Position numbers and translations under genes: made by a program
Shown here: in pieces, positions 26,552 to 35,025 of the stretch
Layout: each line of letters begins with the position of its first letter
How positions within the stretch are numbered: position 1 is the first letter of the stretch
The notes under the pieces: model-generated
Seen by the model: only the letters and a program-made list of their open reading frames with translations
Told to the model about the DNA's origin: nothing
Database searches by the model: none
Source: Psychromarinibacter sp048262455
Lineage (GTDB): Bacteria > Pseudomonadota > Alphaproteobacteria > Rhodobacterales > Rhodobacteraceae
Direction: 5' to 3'
NCBI GenBank assembly: GCA_048262455.1
Contig: JBLXFD010000003.1
Span: 1-64,000 of the forward strand
Length of the DNA stretch: 64,000 nucleotides

Positions 26552-27423
26552 GACTTGGCGTCCTCCTTCAGGCGGGCGGCGAAGCGCTGCACCTTCGGGG
26601 TGCGGTGCAGGTCGACGTGGGTCACCAGCCACAGCTGCGAGGCCCATTCGTCCCGGGGCGGCCAGACCTCCACCAGGTTCGGGTCCTCCCGGCCCTCGCT
26701 AAGCGGCAGGAACCCGATGCCGGCCCCCGCCCGCACCGATGCCGCCACCGCCGAATGCTGGGTGACGCGCAGCGCCACCTGCTCTGCCGGGACATGGGCC
26801 CGCATCCAGATGTCGAAGGGCGCTCGCGGGCTGTCGCTGTCGCGGCCGACGAAGACGTGGCCGGCAAGGTCGCTCTCGTCCGCCGGCAGACCGTGCGCCT
26901 TGGCATAGGCGGCGGCGGCGAAGAAGGTGCCGTGGACCCGCTGCAGCGGCTGCACCACGTTGTCGGGATCGTCCGGCGCCGCCCCCGCGCGCACCGCGAC
27001 ATGGGCCTCGCCGTATTCCAGCCGGAACAGCCGCTCGTCGGTCAGCAGCCGCACGATCAGCCCGGGATGGTCCGCGCGAAAGCCGGTGACGGTGGGCAGC
27101 AGCAGCGGCAGCAGCGAGGCGAGCGTGGTCACGATCAGCTCTCCGGTCACGCTGTCGCCCTGCCCCCGGATGCGGCTGGCCAGCTGCGCGAACTGGTCGT
27201 CCGTGGCCTGCGCCACCTGCAGCAGGTCGCGCCCCGCCTCGGTCGGCGTGTAGCCGCGGGAGTGGCGCTGGAACAGCTTGGCGCCCAGCCGCTCCTCCAG
27301 CGCGTCGATGTGGCGGATCACCGTGGCGTGGTGCACCCCCAGCACGCCCGCGGCACCGCTGACGGTGCCGAGGCGGGCGACCTGGTAGGCGGTGCGGATC
27401 TCGTCCCAGTTCTCCGAGGGCAT
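26536..27423 (-). CDS. LysR-family transcriptional regulator
   Basis: The 295-residue protein has an N-terminal winged HTH (GTVSGAAGVLGVHHATVIRHIDALEERLGAKLFQR) and a periplasmic-binding-like effector domain (GELIVTTLASLLPLLLPTV, ending in the VWPPRDEWASQLWLVTHVDL region). The ATG at 27423 has AGGAG upstream. It overlaps the downstream DMT gene by 16 bases and is divergent from the SLC13 transporter gene, either of which may be its target. The effector is unknown. Confidence 0.93.
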   Translation of the reverse strand: MPSENWDEIRTAYQVARLGTVSGAAGVLGVHHATVIRHIDALEERLGAKLFQRHSRGYTPTEAGRDLLQVAQATDDQFAQLASRIRGQGDSVTGELIVTTLASLLPLLLPTVTGFRADHPGLIVRLLTDERLFRLEYGEAHVAVRAGAAPDDPDNVVQPLQRVHGTFFAAAAYAKAHGLPADESDLAGHVFVGRDSDSPRAPFDIWMRAHVPAEQVALRVTQHSAVAASVRAGAGIGFLPLSEGREDPNLVEVWPPRDEWASQLWLVTHVDLHRTPKVQRFAARLKEDAKSWPCS

Positions 27424-27642
27424 GGCATGCTCCTGACGCTGCGCCCCCTTGTCCGGAACCCCCCGGAAATATGCAAGCCCGGGGCGCGCCCCTCGCGGCG
27501 CGGGAACCCGCCGGGCGCGGCGCGGTTGTGGTGATTGCGGGGCCTCGCACATGGCCTGGGAACATCGTATTGGGGACGCGCCGCGCCTCGGCGATCCCCG
27601 CAGGAACGGCGCGCAGGCTTCGGGCAAGAGCGACAGGAACCC

Positions 27643-29463
27643 ATGGCAGACTTCATCGACGCGAACGCGGCCGTCATTGCGCTTGGCCTGCTGCTGCTTC
27701 TCTTCGCCGCCTTCGTAGCAGAAATCTACCCGCCCGAGGTCACCGCCACCGCCGGCGCCGCGCTGTTCATCCTGCTGGGGCTGGTGCCCACCGACGAGGT
27801 GATGACCGTCTTTTCCAATGCCGCGCCGCTGACCATCGGGGCGATGTTCGTGATCTCGGGCGCGCTGGTGCGCACCGGCTTGCTAGACGCGATGGCAGAG
27901 CGGCTGATCGCGGGGGTCGAGACCCGGCCGACCCTGACGCTGGCGGCCTTCTTCGGCGCGACCATGCTGGCCTCGGCCTTCGTGAACAACACCCCGGTGG
28001 TGCTGATCCTGATCCCGGTGGTCATCCGGCTGGCGCAGGCGCGCGGTACCGCCTCGACCAAGCTGCTGATCCCGCTCAGTTATGCCGCGATCCTCGGCGG
28101 CACCTGCACGCTGATCGGCACCTCCACCAACCTGCTGGTGGACGGCGTGGCGCGCGAGGCGGGGATGGAGCCTTTCGGCATCTTCGAGATCGCCCCGGTG
28201 GGACTGGTGGTTGTGGCCGCGGGCATGACCTACCTGATGCTGTTCGGCCACCGGCTGCTGCCCGCCCGGCGCGAGGCGGGAGCCACCACCGACCGCGGCA
28301 GCGCCGATTTCCTGACCGAGGTGACGGTGACCGAGGGCAGCCCCTATATCGGCATGACGCTGGAGGAGGTCTCGCCGCTGAACCGCGCCGGCATCCGCGT
28401 CTCGGGCCTGCGGCGCGGCGGCAAGATCCGGCGGGGCAAGCTGGGGGAAGAGGAACTGCAGGCCGGCGACACGCTGATCGCCATCGCGCCGACTTCCGAG
28501 GTGCTGACGCTGTTCGAGACCAAGGGCCTGCGCGCCGGCCTGCGCCGCGCCACCCCCTCGGCCTCTGCCGTCGCCGCGGCGGGGGAGGAATCCGATGCCA
28601 AGCGCGTCACGGTCGAGGCGATCATCACCCCCGCCCGCGCCGGCGTCGGCGCGCGGCTGCCGGAACTGGGGCTGGGCGCCCACTATGACATCCGCATCCT
28701 CGGCGTGCACCGCCCGCGGCACATCGCCGGGGCCGACCTGCGCTCTGTCCGGCTGCGCGCCGCCGACCGGCTGCTGATGGAGGGCCCGCCGGAAAGCTTC
28801 GACCGGCTGGCGCAGGCGGGCGACGTGGTGGCGATCACCCGCGCCTCGGGCCGCGCCTTCCGCCGCAACCAGGCGCCGCTGGCGCTGCTGGGGCTGGTTC
28901 TGGTGGTGGTGCTCTCGGCGCTTGGCTACACCGAGATCGGCATCGCCGCGATGCTGGCGGTGGCGGCCATGCTGGTGCTGCGCTGCATCGACAACGACGA
29001 GGCCTGGAGCTCGATCGACGCCGGCATCCTGGTGCTGATCTTCGCCATGCTGATCGTCGGGCAGGGTCTGCAGGCCACCGGCGCGGTGGAACTGGTGGTC
29101 TCGCTGATCGCGCCCCTGCTGGGGATGCTGCCACCGGTGCTGGTGCTGGCGGCGGTCTACGCCACCGCCTCGGCGCTGACCGAGACGGTGACCAACAACG
29201 CCGTCGCGGTGGTGCTGACCCCGGTGGTGATCGCGCTGGCCCAGCAACTGGGGCTGGAGCCGCGCGCGCTGGTGGTGGCGGTGATGTTCGGCGCCTCGGC
29301 CAGTTTCGCCACGCCGATCGGCTACCAGACCAACACGCTGGTCTACGGCGCGGGCAACTACCGCTTCGCCGACTTCATCCGCATCGGCCTGCCGATGAAC
29401 CTGCTGGTGGGGGTCGCGGCGGTGCTGGCGATCCAGTGGATCTATCCGATCCAGCCGTCCTGA
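27643..29463 (+). CDS. SLC13/DASS-type transporter with two RCK_C domains
   Basis: This 606-residue membrane protein has the split architecture of CitMHS/SLC13-like carriers. An N-terminal block of helices carries SAFVNNTPVVLILIPVV and GGTCTLIGTSTNLLVDGV. Two TrkA-C-like soluble domains lie in the middle (about residues 210-400). A second helical block carries TETVTNNAVAVVLTPVV and TPIGYQTNTLVYG. Family members move dicarboxylates, sulfate or related anions with sodium. The start has AGGAA upstream. It is divergent from the LysR gene. Confidence 0.9.
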   Translation: MADFIDANAAVIALGLLLLLFAAFVAEIYPPEVTATAGAALFILLGLVPTDEVMTVFSNAAPLTIGAMFVISGALVRTGLLDAMAERLIAGVETRPTLTLAAFFGATMLASAFVNNTPVVLILIPVVIRLAQARGTASTKLLIPLSYAAILGGTCTLIGTSTNLLVDGVAREAGMEPFGIFEIAPVGLVVVAAGMTYLMLFGHRLLPARREAGATTDRGSADFLTEVTVTEGSPYIGMTLEEVSPLNRAGIRVSGLRRGGKIRRGKLGEEELQAGDTLIAIAPTSEVLTLFETKGLRAGLRRATPSASAVAAAGEESDAKRVTVEAIITPARAGVGARLPELGLGAHYDIRILGVHRPRHIAGADLRSVRLRAADRLLMEGPPESFDRLAQAGDVVAITRASGRAFRRNQAPLALLGLVLVVVLSALGYTEIGIAAMLAVAAMLVLRCIDNDEAWSSIDAGILVLIFAMLIVGQGLQATGAVELVVSLIAPLLGMLPPVLVLAAVYATASALTETVTNNAVAVVLTPVVIALAQQLGLEPRALVVAVMFGASASFATPIGYQTNTLVYGAGNYRFADFIRIGLPMNLLVGVAAVLAIQWIYPIQPS

Positions 29464-29471
29464 AACGAATA

Positions 29472-29491
29472 CGGGCCCCCGAGGGGGCCCG
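29472..29491. terminator. Hairpin between convergent SLC13 and secreted-protein genes
   Basis: CGGGCCCCC pairs with GGGGGCCCG over a 2-base centre, 8 bases after the transporter stop. No U-tract is present, so termination is likely but would not be classical. Confidence 0.5.
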
Positions 29492-29515
29492 CCACGTCTC
29501 CGAATGACCGTCAGG

Positions 29516-30109
29516 TCACTGGATGATGCTCTCGTCCGGGTTGGACAGGTCCTCTTTCACCGGCTCGAAGATGAAGCCCTGGGTATATTCGGGCTTCTCA
29601 CCGGCCATCACCTTCTTGATCGTCTCGCCGTAGAACTGGCGCGCCTCCTCGACGGTCTTGTTGCCCTCGATGATGTCGTGGGCCAGGTTGATCGCCAGGA
29701 AGTTCGCGCCTTCCTTGTCGCAGCGGGCCGAGATCATGGCCTCGGTGCGGTTCACCACGACGCTGCCGTCATAGGCCGCCAGGTCGTCGAACATCTCGAT
29801 GGGCACATCCATCTCGATCCACTGCTGCATCACGTCGGGATGCTCCACCGGGAACTTGTGGGTGGTCGCCTCGTTGTAGATCACGGTCTTCTTCCACGGT
29901 CCGGTGTCGTACCATGTAAGCTCGCGCGTCGTGACGGTTTCAGGCTCGCCATAGGTCTCCATCATGTGCTTGGCAGCCTCCTGCGAGGCCTCGGGCCAGT
30001 CGCTGAGGTCGGGAAGCGGCGCTGCCTGCAGGGATGCGGCAAACAGGGTCGCCAGGGCGGTAGCGGGGATCAAAGCGTGCGTCATCCTGGGTTTCGGGAA
30101 CCGAGTCAT
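29516..30109 (-). CDS. Secreted protein of unknown function
   Basis: I do not recognise this protein. The 197-residue precursor starts at the ATG at 30109 with GGAGGAG upstream and has a signal peptide (THALIPATALATLFAASLQA, cleavage after AAP or QAA). The mature part begins DLSDWPEASQEAAKHMMETYG and contains WYDTGPWKKTVIYNEATTHKFP and IEGNKTVEEARQFYGETIKKV. It looks mostly helical with no membrane segments and would be periplasmic. It resembles conserved secreted proteins of Proteobacteria but gives no functional motif. One cysteine is present in the mature part. Confidence 0.8.
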   Translation of the reverse strand: MTRFPKPRMTHALIPATALATLFAASLQAAPLPDLSDWPEASQEAAKHMMETYGEPETVTTRELTWYDTGPWKKTVIYNEATTHKFPVEHPDVMQQWIEMDVPIEMFDDLAAYDGSVVVNRTEAMISARCDKEGANFLAINLAHDIIEGNKTVEEARQFYGETIKKVMAGEKPEYTQGFIFEPVKEDLSNPDESIIQ

Positions 30110-30244
30110 CTGTTTCTCCTCCGAATGCGTTGGGGGTCGTAGCGGGGAAACGCGGCCCCCCCGCACCGCCGTTCCCTTCCGGGCTTCACAGCGGCGCAAC
30201 GTTCGCGTGACCGGGCCCGCGCCCGCCCCTTTTCCGCGCTTTGC

Positions 30245-30273
30245 TTGACAGCGGCCGCGCCTGCGCCTATTCG
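30245..30273 (+). promoter_or_regulatory. Sigma-70-type promoter of the ffh operon
   Basis: A perfect TTGACA (30245-30250) and TATTCG (30268-30273) are separated by exactly 17 bases. Transcription would start near 30280, giving a leader of about 140 bases before ffh. Confidence 0.65.
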
Positions 30274-30326
30274 CAGCCCCAAATCCGGAAGCGTCAGCCT
30301 TCCGGTCCCGGCCTGCCCGGGATCGA

Positions 30327-30355
30327 CCCCCACCAGCGAGTTTCGCCCGTGGGGG
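30327..30355 (+). promoter_or_regulatory. Hairpin in the ffh leader
   Basis: CCCCCAC (30327-30333) pairs with GTGGGGG (30349-30355) around a 15-base loop inside the predicted ffh leader. It may be part of a structured leader RNA. I could not compare it with known families. Confidence 0.4.
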
Positions 30356-30420
30356 CGCTACACGTTTGAGCCGCCGGGTCCTATGTACCGGTCACCCGTA
30401 ACGCGCAAAGGAGGCGCTCC

Positions 30421-31926
30421 ATGTTCGAAAATCTCTCCGAACGGCTCTCTGGCGTCTTCGAGCGGCTGACCAAGCAGGGGGCGCTGTCCGAGGACGACGT
30501 GAAGACCGCGCTGCGCGAGGTGCGGGTGGCGCTGCTGGAGGCGGACGTGTCGCTGCCGGTGGCGCGCGACTTCGTCAAGACGGTGCAGGAGAAGGCGACC
30601 GGGCAGGCGGTGACCAAGTCGGTCACGCCGGGCCAGCAGGTGGTCAAGATCGTCCACGATGCGCTGGTCGAGATGCTGGCTGGCGGCGTCACCAATCCCG
30701 GCGAGTTGAAGATCGACAACCCGCCCGCGCCGATCCTGATGGTCGGCCTGCAGGGCTCGGGCAAGACCACCACCACCGCCAAGCTGGCGCGGCGGCTGAC
30801 CACGGTGAACGGCAAGCGCGTGCTGATGGCCTCGCTCGACACCAACCGCCCCGCGGCGATGGAGCAGCTGGCGATCCTCGGCCAGCAGATCGGCGTCGAC
30901 ACCCTGCCCATCGTGCCCGGCGAAAGCGCCCAGCAGATCGCCCGCCGCGCCAAGCAGCAGGCCACCATGGGCGGCTACGACGTCTACATGCTGGACACCG
31001 CCGGCCGGCTGCACATCGACGCGGAACTGATCGCCCAAGCCGCCGAGGTGCGCGACATCACCGGCCCGCGCGAGACGCTGCTGGTGGTGGACGGGCTGAC
31101 CGGCCAGGACGCGGTGAACGTGGCCGAGGCCTTCGACCGCGACATCGGCGTGACCGGCGTGGTGCTGACCCGGATGGACGGCGACGGCCGCGGCGGCGCG
31201 GCCCTGTCGATGCGCGCGGTAACCGGCAAGCCGATCAAGTACGTCGGCCTCGGCGAGCGCATGGACGCCATCGAAGAGTTCCACCCCGAACGCATCGCCG
31301 GCCGCATCCTCGGCATGGGCGACATCGTCAGCCTCGTCGAGAAGGCGCAGCAGACCATCGAGGCCGAGCAGGCCGAGCGGATGATGAAGCGCTTCCAGAA
31401 GGGTCAGTTCAACATGAACGACCTGAAGATGCAGCTGGAGCAGATGCTGAAGATGGGCGGGCTGGAAGGCATCATGGGGATGATGCCCGGCATGGGCAAG
31501 ATGAAGGGCCAGATGGGCGACGCCGGGCTGGACGACAAGATGATCGCCCGGCAGATCGCGCTGATCCAGTCGATGACCAAGAAGGAGCGCGCCAACCCGC
31601 AGATTCTTCAGGCCAGTCGCAAGAAGCGGATTGCCGCGGGGTCGGGCCAGGATGTCTCTGACCTGAACCGGCTGCTGAAGATGCAGCGGCAGATGTCCGA
31701 CATGATGAAGAAGATGGGCAAGGGCGGGATGCTGAAGCAGGCCATGAAGGGCATGTTCGGCAAGGGCGGCGGCATGCCCGACCAGGCGCAGATGGAGGCG
31801 GCGGCCAAGCAGATGGGCGCGGGCGGCATGGGCGGCATGCCGCGCGGCTTCCCCGGCCTCGGCGGCGGCGCCCCGGGCGGCATGCCCCTGCCCCCCGGCC
31901 TGTCCGGCCTCGGGCGCAAGAAGTGA
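30421..31926 (+). CDS. ffh: Signal recognition particle protein Ffh
   Basis: The 501-residue GTPase has a helical N domain, a G domain with the P-loop GLQGSGKTTTTAKLA (Lys115), DTAGRLHID and TRMDGDGRGG, and a methionine-rich M domain (for example MGKMKGQMGDAG and MSDMMKKMGKGGMLKQAMKGM) that binds signal sequences and 4.5S RNA. It targets inner-membrane proteins co-translationally. A C-terminal Gly/Met/Pro tail makes it longer than the E. coli protein. An AAGGAGG site lies upstream. It heads the operon through rpmE. Confidence 0.99.
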   Translation: MFENLSERLSGVFERLTKQGALSEDDVKTALREVRVALLEADVSLPVARDFVKTVQEKATGQAVTKSVTPGQQVVKIVHDALVEMLAGGVTNPGELKIDNPPAPILMVGLQGSGKTTTTAKLARRLTTVNGKRVLMASLDTNRPAAMEQLAILGQQIGVDTLPIVPGESAQQIARRAKQQATMGGYDVYMLDTAGRLHIDAELIAQAAEVRDITGPRETLLVVDGLTGQDAVNVAEAFDRDIGVTGVVLTRMDGDGRGGAALSMRAVTGKPIKYVGLGERMDAIEEFHPERIAGRILGMGDIVSLVEKAQQTIEAEQAERMMKRFQKGQFNMNDLKMQLEQMLKMGGLEGIMGMMPGMGKMKGQMGDAGLDDKMIARQIALIQSMTKKERANPQILQASRKKRIAAGSGQDVSDLNRLLKMQRQMSDMMKKMGKGGMLKQAMKGMFGKGGGMPDQAQMEAAAKQMGAGGMGGMPRGFPGLGGGAPGGMPLPPGLSGLGRKK

Positions 31927-32459
31927 CCGGCACCGCCGTGCATATCCACACGCTGACCACGGATCGGCTGACCCTCCGCGCCCCGCGCTGGAGCGATTTC
32001 GACGCCTACGCCGCCTTCCGCGGCGATCCCGCGCGGACCCGGTTCCTCGGCGGCCCCTTCAGCCGCGACGAGGCCTTCGACCAGATGTGCGAACTGGTGG
32101 GCCACTGGCAGCTGCGCGGCTTCGGCCGCTGGATGGTGGCCGACGCTGACACGGACGTGCCGCTGGGGGTGGTGGGGCTGTACTACCCGCCCTCCTGGCC
32201 GGAGCCCGAGATCGCCTGGTCGGTCTTTGCCGAGGGCGAGGGCCGGGGCATCGCCCGCGAGGCCGCCATCGCCGCTCGCCGCCATGCCTACGAGACGCTG
32301 GGCTGGACCACCGCCATCAGCCTGATTGCCGAGGACAACCACCGCTCGCGCGCCTTGGCGGAACGGCTGGGCGCGCGCCGCGACGGGGTGTTCGACAACC
32401 CCCACGGCGCCCCGGCGCCGATCTGGCGCCACCCCTCCCCGGCGGAGCTGGCCGCATGA
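31923..32459 (+). CDS. GNAT-family N-acetyltransferase
   Basis: The 178-residue protein begins with TLTTDRLTLRAPRWSDFDAY and has the acetyl-CoA-binding signature region VFAEGEGRGIAREAAIAAR, typical of the RimJ/RimL-like group. It should acetylate an amine or a protein N-terminus; the substrate is unknown. The GTG start overlaps the ffh stop by three bases, indicating translational coupling. It is followed closely by the chorismate mutase gene. Confidence 0.88.
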   Translation: MTGTAVHIHTLTTDRLTLRAPRWSDFDAYAAFRGDPARTRFLGGPFSRDEAFDQMCELVGHWQLRGFGRWMVADADTDVPLGVVGLYYPPSWPEPEIAWSVFAEGEGRGIAREAAIAARRHAYETLGWTTAISLIAEDNHRSRALAERLGARRDGVFDNPHGAPAPIWRHPSPAELAA

Positions 32460-32485
32460 CCTTGCAACCAACCCGGAGTCCCGCA

Positions 32486-32782
32486 ATGACAGACGACGCC
32501 GCCCGCGCCGCCGAGCTTCTGGCCCACCACCGCGCCAGCATCGACCGGCTGGACGCGATCCTGGTCTACACCCTCGCCGAGCGGTTCAAGCACACCCAGG
32601 AAGTGGGCGCGCTGAAGGCAGAGCACAGCCTGCCGCCCTCGGACCCGGCGCGCGAGGAACGGCAGATCGCCCGGCTGGAACAGCTGTCGCAGGACGCCGG
32701 GCTCGACCCCGAATTCGCCAAGTCCTTCCTCGCCTTCATCATCGAGGAAGTCATCCGTCATCACAACAAGCACAAATCCTAG
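32486..32782 (+). CDS. Chorismate mutase, AroQ class
   Basis: This small helical protein matches monofunctional AroQ chorismate mutases. HRASIDRLDAILVYTLAERF holds the first active-site Arg region, HTQEVGALKAEHSLPPSDPAREE the second, and FLAFIIEEVIRHH is the C-terminal helix. It converts chorismate to prephenate for Phe and Tyr synthesis. The ATG at 32486, with CGGAG upstream, gives 98 residues. An ATG at 32456 overlapping the GNAT stop is also possible and adds ten residues. Confidence 0.9.
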   Translation: MTDDAARAAELLAHHRASIDRLDAILVYTLAERFKHTQEVGALKAEHSLPPSDPAREERQIARLEQLSQDAGLDPEFAKSFLAFIIEEVIRHHNKHKS

Positions 32783-32822
32783 GGGCCCGTCCCCTGCCTC
32801 GCCATTCAAAGGAGAACCCCAC

Positions 32823-33203
32823 ATGGCAATGAAGATCCGACTGGCCCGCGGCGGCTCGAAGAAGCGCCCCCATTATTCCATCGTCGCCGCCGATTCGCGC
32901 ATGCCCCGCGACGGCCGCTTCCTCGAGAAGCTGGGCACCTACAACCCGCTGCTCCCGAAGGACAGCGAGGAGCGGGTGAAGATGGACATGGAGCGCGTGC
33001 AGTACTGGATGTCCAAGGGCGCCCAGCCCACCGACCGCGTGTCGCGGATGCTGGAAGCCGCCGGCGTGGTCGAGAAGAAAGAGCGTTCGAACCCCAAGAA
33101 GGCCGAGCCGGGCAAGAAAGCCCAGGAACGCGCCGCCGAACGCGCCGAGCGTGAGAAGGCCGCCGCCGAGGCCGCCAACGCGCCGGCCGAAACCGCCGAG
33201 TGA
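32823..33203 (+). CDS. rpsP: 30S ribosomal protein bS16
   Basis: The first 80 residues (MAMKIRLARGGSKKRPHYSI, DGRFLEKLGTYNPL, KMDMERVQYWMSKGAQPTDRV) are classical bS16, a 30S assembly protein. The 126-residue length includes a charged Lys/Glu/Ala-rich C-terminal tail of about 40 residues, which is common in alphaproteobacteria. It has AAGGAG upstream and sits in the conserved rpsP-rimM-trmD-rplS order. Confidence 0.98.
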   Translation: MAMKIRLARGGSKKRPHYSIVAADSRMPRDGRFLEKLGTYNPLLPKDSEERVKMDMERVQYWMSKGAQPTDRVSRMLEAAGVVEKKERSNPKKAEPGKKAQERAAERAEREKAAAEAANAPAETAE

Positions 33204-33266
33204 TGCGCCGGGGCGACGTTGTAACGCCCCGTTGACGCGCGCCCGCCGCGCCTGAAAGATGGGTGT

Positions 33267-33288
33267 CGCCCGGCCACGTGGCCGGGCG
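33267..33288. promoter_or_regulatory. Perfect 22-base palindrome between rpsP and rimM
   Basis: Two 11-base arms (CGCCCGGCCAC and its exact complement) abut without a spacer. A shorter GGGGCG/CGCCCC inverted repeat lies just upstream, near 33211-33231. These could be a processing or attenuation structure that lowers rimM expression relative to rpsP. Function is inference. Confidence 0.45.
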
Positions 33289-33336
33289 GTGCGACCTTCC
33301 GAGGAGACTGCCGATGCCACATCCCCGGATCCTGCC

Positions 33337-33849
33337 ATGACCGCCCGCATCTGCGTCGGCGCCTTCGCCGGCGCCTTCGGTGTCCACGGCGAGGTGCGGC
33401 TGAAAAGCTTCTGCGCCGAACCCGAGGCCATCGCCACCTACGGCCCCCTGTTCACCGACGACGGCAGCCGCAGCTTCACCCTGCGCCTGACCCAGCCGAT
33501 CGCCACCGGCTTTGCCGCGCGGGTGGATGGCATCCACACCCGCGAACAGGCCGAGGCGCTGAAGGGGGTCCGCCTGCACGCCAACCGCAGCGCCCTGCCG
33601 GCGCTGCCGGATGACGAGTTCTACCACGCCGACCTTGTGGGGCTGGAGGTTGCCGATACCGGCGGCGCCGTCCTGGGCAAGGTGCGCGCGGTGCTGAACC
33701 ACGGCGCCGGCGACCTGCTGGAGATCGCGGTGCCGGGGCAGCCCGAACCCGTGCTGCTGCCCTTCACGCTGGAGGCCGTGCCAACGGTGGACCTCGCCGC
33801 CCGCCGCATCGTGTCGGACCCTCCCGACGGGCTGTTTCCTGAAAAATGA
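33337..33849 (+). CDS. rimM: 16S rRNA processing protein RimM
   Basis: The 170-residue protein has the RimM N-terminal domain (ICVGAFAGAFGVHGEVRLKSF) and a PRC-barrel C-terminal domain (DEFYHADLVGLEVAD, DLLEIAVPGQPEPVLLPFTLEAVP). It assists 30S head maturation and binds uS19. The ATG at 33337 gives the standard start. The stop overlaps the following gene by ATGA. Confidence 0.97.
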   Translation: MTARICVGAFAGAFGVHGEVRLKSFCAEPEAIATYGPLFTDDGSRSFTLRLTQPIATGFAARVDGIHTREQAEALKGVRLHANRSALPALPDDEFYHADLVGLEVADTGGAVLGKVRAVLNHGAGDLLEIAVPGQPEPVLLPFTLEAVPTVDLAARRIVSDPPDGLFPEK

Positions 33850-34697
33850 GCGTGCTTCCGGGGCCATACACGCGCGCCGGGATCCTGCTTTACGTCTTGC
33901 CGCTTTATGCCGGCCCGCTGCTGGCCGGCCTCACCGCCGCGCCGCTGCGGGAGCTGGCGGTCTTCGCCGCCTGCTTCGCGCTGGTGGCGCTGAGCGGGCG
34001 GCGGCTGGACCTTTCCGGCGCCCCCGGCTGGGCCGGGCTGGCGGTGCTGCTGGCGGTGCAGTTGCTGCTGGTCACCATCCTCTACGGGATCGGCCTGCTG
34101 CTGGCCCGGCTGATCGGCCCCTCGTCGCTGCCCCCCTGGCTGCCGCTGCTGCTGACCCTCTGCGCCGCCGCCTTCGCCTCTGTCCGCTACCGCCATTCCG
34201 CGGAGATGGACACGCTGCTGGACGACGCGCTGGCCTCGCTGGAGGGCCAGGGCATCCTCCCCGAAGATCCCGAGAACCCCTTGACGGCCGAACTCGACGC
34301 CCTGCAGGACGCCCCCGCCACGCCGGAAACCGTGGAACCCGCGCTGCAGCGCCTGCTGGCGCTGGATACGCCGGATGCGGTCTACCTGTCGCTGTTGTCC
34401 GAACTGGGCGAGGGCAGCGCCGCCATCGACCTCGCCGCCGTCACGCTGCTGCGCGATCCGCGCGTGCAGTCCCTGCTGGCGGGGGACGACCGGCTGGGGC
34501 TGGGGCTGGAGCTTGGCCTGATGGGCACGCCCGACCTGCGCGCCGCCGCCGCCCGCACCGCCCGCATCCTGATCGAGGCGAACGCCGGCCCCGCCGCCTT
34601 CCCCGCCCCCGAGGCGCTGGAGGCGCTTGCGCAGACCGATCCCGGGAACGCCGCGCTCGTCGAAGAAATCTCTGCCCACCTCGCGCGTTTTTCCTGA
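33846..34697 (+). CDS. Membrane protein of unknown function between rimM and trmD
   Basis: I do not recognise this 283-residue protein. The N-terminal third has about four hydrophobic helices (GILLYVLPLYAGPLLAGLTA, VLLAVQLLLVTILYGIGLLL). The rest is a helical, acidic domain with repeated Asp/Leu/Ala segments (for example EPALQRLLALDTPDAVYLSL) that may be alpha-solenoid-like. Its ATG overlaps the rimM stop. It is likely a Rhodobacterales-type insertion into the rimM-trmD operon. Confidence 0.75.
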   Translation: MSVLPGPYTRAGILLYVLPLYAGPLLAGLTAAPLRELAVFAACFALVALSGRRLDLSGAPGWAGLAVLLAVQLLLVTILYGIGLLLARLIGPSSLPPWLPLLLTLCAAAFASVRYRHSAEMDTLLDDALASLEGQGILPEDPENPLTAELDALQDAPATPETVEPALQRLLALDTPDAVYLSLLSELGEGSAAIDLAAVTLLRDPRVQSLLAGDDRLGLGLELGLMGTPDLRAAAARTARILIEANAGPAAFPAPEALEALAQTDPGNAALVEEISAHLARFS

Positions 34698-34799
34698 TCC
34701 CGGCGCGGAACACGAAAGCGTTACCGCGCGTTATCACCCCGCGCAGGGATGAGACGCGGCATGCCGCCGCGTCCGCGCGGGAAGAGGAAGGACGAATCA

Positions 34800-34970
34800 A
34801 TGATCGAATGGATTCTCATACTGCTGGTCGTCGCCGCCATCGCGGCGTTCCTGGGCTTCGGCCGGATCTCCGGGGCCGCGCTGAGCGGCGCGAAGATCCT
34901 CATCGTCGTGGTGCTGGTCCTGTTCCTGCTGGTGCTCTTCGGCGTGATCGGCCTGGGCACGGCAACCTGA
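34800..34970 (+). CDS. DUF1328/UPF0391 small membrane protein
   Basis: This 56-residue protein begins MIEWILILLVVAAIAAFLGF and has two membrane helices separated by GRISGAALSGAKI. That pattern is characteristic of the YtjA-like DUF1328 family, which is common and often stress-induced. The ATG at 34800 is preceded by AGGAAGGA. No biochemical role is known. It lies between the unknown membrane protein and trmD. Confidence 0.9.
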   Translation: MIEWILILLVVAAIAAFLGFGRISGAALSGAKILIVVVLVLFLLVLFGVIGLGTAT

Positions 34971-35025
34971 CGCAAGACCATCCGGGGCGGCTGGATTCCC
35001 CCGCCGTTTGCTCTATTGAGCGGGC

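Larger units (their letters stand above)
30110..30420. other. 311-base intergenic region upstream of ffh
   Basis: This divergent region contains a promoter for ffh, a 7-base-stem hairpin (30327-30355) and an AAGGAGG site before the ffh start. The stretch near 30110-30240 is unremarkable apart from the ribosome-binding site of the minus-strand gene. Confidence 0.6.

Noticed and set aside
30245..30420. 4.5S SRP RNA upstream of ffh
   Set aside because: The conserved apical SRP RNA sequence (GGTCAGGxCCGGAAGGAAGCAGCC-type) is not present. Only a simple hairpin is seen.
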